Positions 62,065 through 64,000 of a DNA stretch of 64,000 nucleotides are shown one piece after another. The notes under the pieces were generated by a model that saw only the letters and a program-made list of their open reading frames with translations, was not told the DNA's origin and searched no databases. Source of the DNA: Citrobacter amalonaticus (GTDB lineage: Bacteria > Pseudomonadota > Gammaproteobacteria > Enterobacterales > Enterobacteriaceae); contig NZ_AP024585.1 in assembly GCF_018323885.1 (NCBI RefSeq), forward strand, positions 2,294,001 to 2,358,000. Direction: 5' to 3'. A program made the position numbers and the translations under genes. Within the stretch, counting starts at the first letter, position 1. Each line of letters starts with the position of its first letter.

Positions 62065-63126
62065 TTACAGGGCGATGCGAATCACATCATCCGGTTCAGT
62101 GGCTTCTTTCTCACGCGTAGATTTCTGCTTCACGCTTACGTACAGCGTTTTGCCATCGGCGGACAGCGCCAGGCTGTTCGGGAAGGTTGGCGTATCAAAC
62201 GTTTTCACCACGTTGTAACTCTTCGCGTCAATCACGCTCACTTTACCCGCCTGACGGTGCGTGACGTACACTTCGTTACGCGTTGGGTTGAACAGAATGG
62301 CCAGCGACTCCGGCGCCGCGACTTTCGCCAGCACGTTGCCGTTGCGGGTATCGACAACCACCACTTCAGCCGCTTTTGAGTCGGTCACAAATGCGCGATG
62401 ACCTGCTGTATCAAGGCTCAGGTTGATGAAGAAGTGCTCTTTGCCATCCTCCAACAGTTTTTTACGGCTGAGGATCTTGTTGGTGGCAGTATCGATAGTA
62501 ATGAATTCGCCATCGGCATTGGTGGTGTACAGACGTTTCGCCTGGCTGTCGATCGCCAGGCCCGCGCCCATTTTACCGGTATTCTGGATCGTCTCTTTCA
62601 GCGCAATTTTTTCGCCATCCACCACCCAAATCACGCTCTCTTTACCGAGACCACTGATATAAACCGTATTGGTCGCTTCATCGACAACCAGCTCACGCGG
62701 CTGCAGCGGACGTACCTCTTCTGAGCGCTTACGGGCGTCGAGAACCAGTCGCCCTTTCACTTCACTCGTTTTCGCATCAATGGCCGTCACCGCACTGTTG
62801 ACCGTGTTGCCAAACCACAGCGTCTGGGTCGCATTATTGATGGTGGCACCAAACGGTTTGAGATCGTTGTGGATAACCTGCGTGACGTCCAGCGTCACCG
62901 GATCAAGACGATAGACGATACCGCCCTTGTCCAGTTTGCGGCTTTGCGAGGTCGCCAGCCACAGGGCGTTTTCCTGCTGGCTGAAGGCCATTTCGTAGGC
63001 GCCTTTGCCCACACCTTTACGCAGCAGGTCTTCTGCAGCCTGAGCGCTGAAGGAAGAAGCAACCAGCAGTGAACCTAACAGCAATGAACCCCGCAGACGC
63101 GGTGAGAACAGATGACGAAAATGCAT
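62065..63126 (-). CDS. yncE: Periplasmic beta-propeller protein YncE
   Basis: 353 residues, E. coli YncE length, start MHFRHLFSP. Sec signal peptide (LLLGSLLVASSFSAQA) and a seven-bladed propeller with repeated blade motifs (NNATQTLWFGNTVNSAVTAI, DSQAKRLYTTNADGEFITI, LSADGKTLYVSVK). E. coli YncE binds DNA in vitro and is iron-regulated; its role is unknown. Divergent from yncD across a Fur-type site. Confidence 0.94.
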   Translation of the reverse strand: MHFRHLFSPRLRGSLLLGSLLVASSFSAQAAEDLLRKGVGKGAYEMAFSQQENALWLATSQSRKLDKGGIVYRLDPVTLDVTQVIHNDLKPFGATINNATQTLWFGNTVNSAVTAIDAKTSEVKGRLVLDARKRSEEVRPLQPRELVVDEATNTVYISGLGKESVIWVVDGEKIALKETIQNTGKMGAGLAIDSQAKRLYTTNADGEFITIDTATNKILSRKKLLEDGKEHFFINLSLDTAGHRAFVTDSKAAEVVVVDTRNGNVLAKVAAPESLAILFNPTRNEVYVTHRQAGKVSVIDAKSYNVVKTFDTPTFPNSLALSADGKTLYVSVKQKSTREKEATEPDDVIRIAL

Positions 63127-63213
63127 GACGACTCCCTTTGATAAATAGCTATTTTGCTGCTTCACATCGCTTCAACGAGCAACATCCTGGTATTGCTCTT
63201 GTTTATAGATGGG

Positions 63214-63232
63214 AATGGTAATCATTATTCAT
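63214..63232. promoter_or_regulatory. Fur box between yncE and yncD
   Basis: AATGGTAATCATTATTCAT resembles the 19-bp Fur consensus GATAATGATAATCATTATC, best over the core TAATCATTAT. It lies 88 bp before the yncE start and 158 bp before yncD. Confidence 0.65.
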
Positions 63233-63389
63233 GTGAATGTGGAGCATTTATTCGCATTCTGGCTACAATCTTCTTAATTTCCTCATTAATTTTTAACGCA
63301 TCGTGCCGTTAAAATTTTCAAATATTTACAAATCCATTAACATAGAACTTACATACCTCTGGGTACGTTCAATTTAACTGGCCTTTTTC

Positions 63390-64000
63390 ATGAATATTAT
63401 TTCCACACGACATATCACAGTACCCGCACTTTTTCTCCCGCTTGTGTTCTCATCGTCGGTTATGGCAGATGAGGCTGGCGATGACCAGACAATGATCGTC
63501 AGCGCTTCACCCCAGGCGATATCAGAACTGGATACCCCTGCAGCCGTCAGCGTCGTTGACGGTGAAGATATGCGTCTGGCCGCGCCGCGCATCAACCTGT
63601 CGGAATCACTGACCCGCGTGCCGGGACTTCAGGTGCAAAACCGGCAAAACTATGCGCAGGATTTGCAGATCTCGATGCGTGGGTTCGGCTCCCGATCCAC
63701 CTATGGGATCCGCGGCATTCGTCTGTATGTGGACGGCATTCCGGCGACGATGCCGGACGGTCAGGGGCAGACATCGAACATTGATCTCAGCAGCGTACAG
63801 AACGTTGAAGTGCTGCGCGGTCCCTTCTCTGCGCTATACGGTAATGCTTCCGGCGGCGTGATGAATGTCACGACCCAAACCGGTCAACAGCCGCCGACGA
63901 TAGAAGCGAGCAGCTATTACGGTAGTTTCGGGAGCTGGCGTTATGGGCTGAAAGCCACGGGCGCGATGGGTGATGGTACTCAGGCGGGCGACGTGGATTA
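63390..64000 (+). CDS. yncD: TonB-dependent outer-membrane receptor YncD (5' part)
   Basis: First 203 codons; the frame is open at the window edge (full E. coli protein ~700 aa). Signal peptide (VPALFLPLVFSSSVMA), TonB box QTMIVSA, then the plug domain: DTPAAVSVVDGEDM, VPGLQVQNRQNYAQDLQISM, RGFGSRSTYGIRGIRLYVDG, VEVLRGPFSALYGNASGGVM. Likely imports an iron complex or related nutrient; substrate not established. GTTCAATTTAACTGG precedes a weak SD. A Fur-type site upstream supports iron control. Confidence 0.93.
   Translation, partial: MNIISTRHITVPALFLPLVFSSSVMADEAGDDQTMIVSASPQAISELDTPAAVSVVDGEDMRLAAPRINLSESLTRVPGLQVQNRQNYAQDLQISMRGFGSRSTYGIRGIRLYVDGIPATMPDGQGQTSNIDLSSVQNVEVLRGPFSALYGNASGGVMNVTTQTGQQPPTIEASSYYGSFGSWRYGLKATGAMGDGTQAGDVD

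Noticed and set aside
1..64000. CRISPR array, tRNA/rRNA genes, prophage or integrative element
   Set aside because: No regularly spaced direct repeats, no cloverleaf or rRNA sequence, and no integrase or phage structural genes were found apart from the single IS.

Overview
The window is chromosomal DNA of an enteric bacterium (Enterobacteriaceae). Most genes are close homologues, in conserved order, of the Escherichia coli K-12 stretch running from tam through yddW, dosCP, ddp, osmC, sra, maeA, fdnGHI, yddG, narUZYWV, yddE, nhoA, yddH, pptA, yncG, ansP and yncE to yncD. The ompD / GFA-family protein / smvA / tetR block next to yddG follows the Salmonella arrangement rather than the E. coli one. 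This mixture, plus the accessory genes, fits Citrobacter or a near relative best; that is inference from recalled gene order, not from a search.

Layout. 1-3.4 kb: a CaiF/GrlA-type regulator, tam, a VOC protein, and the lipoprotein glycosyl hydrolase yddW (digH). 4-9.3 kb: the haem-based oxygen sensor cyclase dosC, a dosP that has lost half of its GGDEF domain and all of its EAL domain, a dCACHE chemoreceptor with a FliA-type promoter, and hdeB. 9.5-16.6 kb: the D-Ala-D-Ala utilisation operon (RpiR-type regulator, ddpX, ddpABCDF) behind a sigma-54-like promoter. 16.7-21.5 kb: osmC, the small gene sra, maeA, then an ABC-F ATPase preceded by a 27-codon leader ORF with mutually exclusive RNA hairpins, and the 3' stump of yddM. 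21.5-27 kb: an exported pyrophosphatase and the selenoprotein formate dehydrogenase-N operon fdnGHI with FNR and NarL sites. 27-31.6 kb: yddG, porin ompD, a GFA-fold protein and the cationic biocide pump smvA.

31.8-39.1 kb: a complete benzoate-to-muconolactone-to-enol-lactone cluster (benDCBA, catACB, IclR regulator) sits between smvA and its probable repressor gene smvR. Near-identical 16-bp operators (TTGAAC-N4-GTCCAR type) lie on both sides of the insert, at the smvA promoter and the smvR promoter, which suggests that the aromatic cluster split an ancestral smvA-smvR divergent pair.

40-48.1 kb: narU and the second nitrate reductase narZYWV. 48.2-51.8 kb: an autotransporter adhesin-like gene inserted between narV and yddE, flanked by two imperfect copies of the 36-bp sequence that precedes yddE. 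51.8-58.4 kb: yddE, nhoA, yddH, a DeoR regulator divergent from a DUF4406 gene, an IS3-family (IS150 group) element lodged in the loop of an intrinsic terminator with a 5-bp target duplication, pptA, a LacI-family pseudogene and yncG. 58.8-64 kb: an Aer-like receptor, ansP, yncE, and the 5' part of the TonB-dependent receptor yncD with a Fur-type site.

The best candidates for something undescribed are the leader-peptide/alternative-hairpin system in front of the ABC-F gene (19.46-19.66 kb) and the split smvA/smvR operator arrangement. No CRISPR array, tRNA, rRNA, phage or toxin-antitoxin locus was seen, apart from the antitoxin-like yddM stump.
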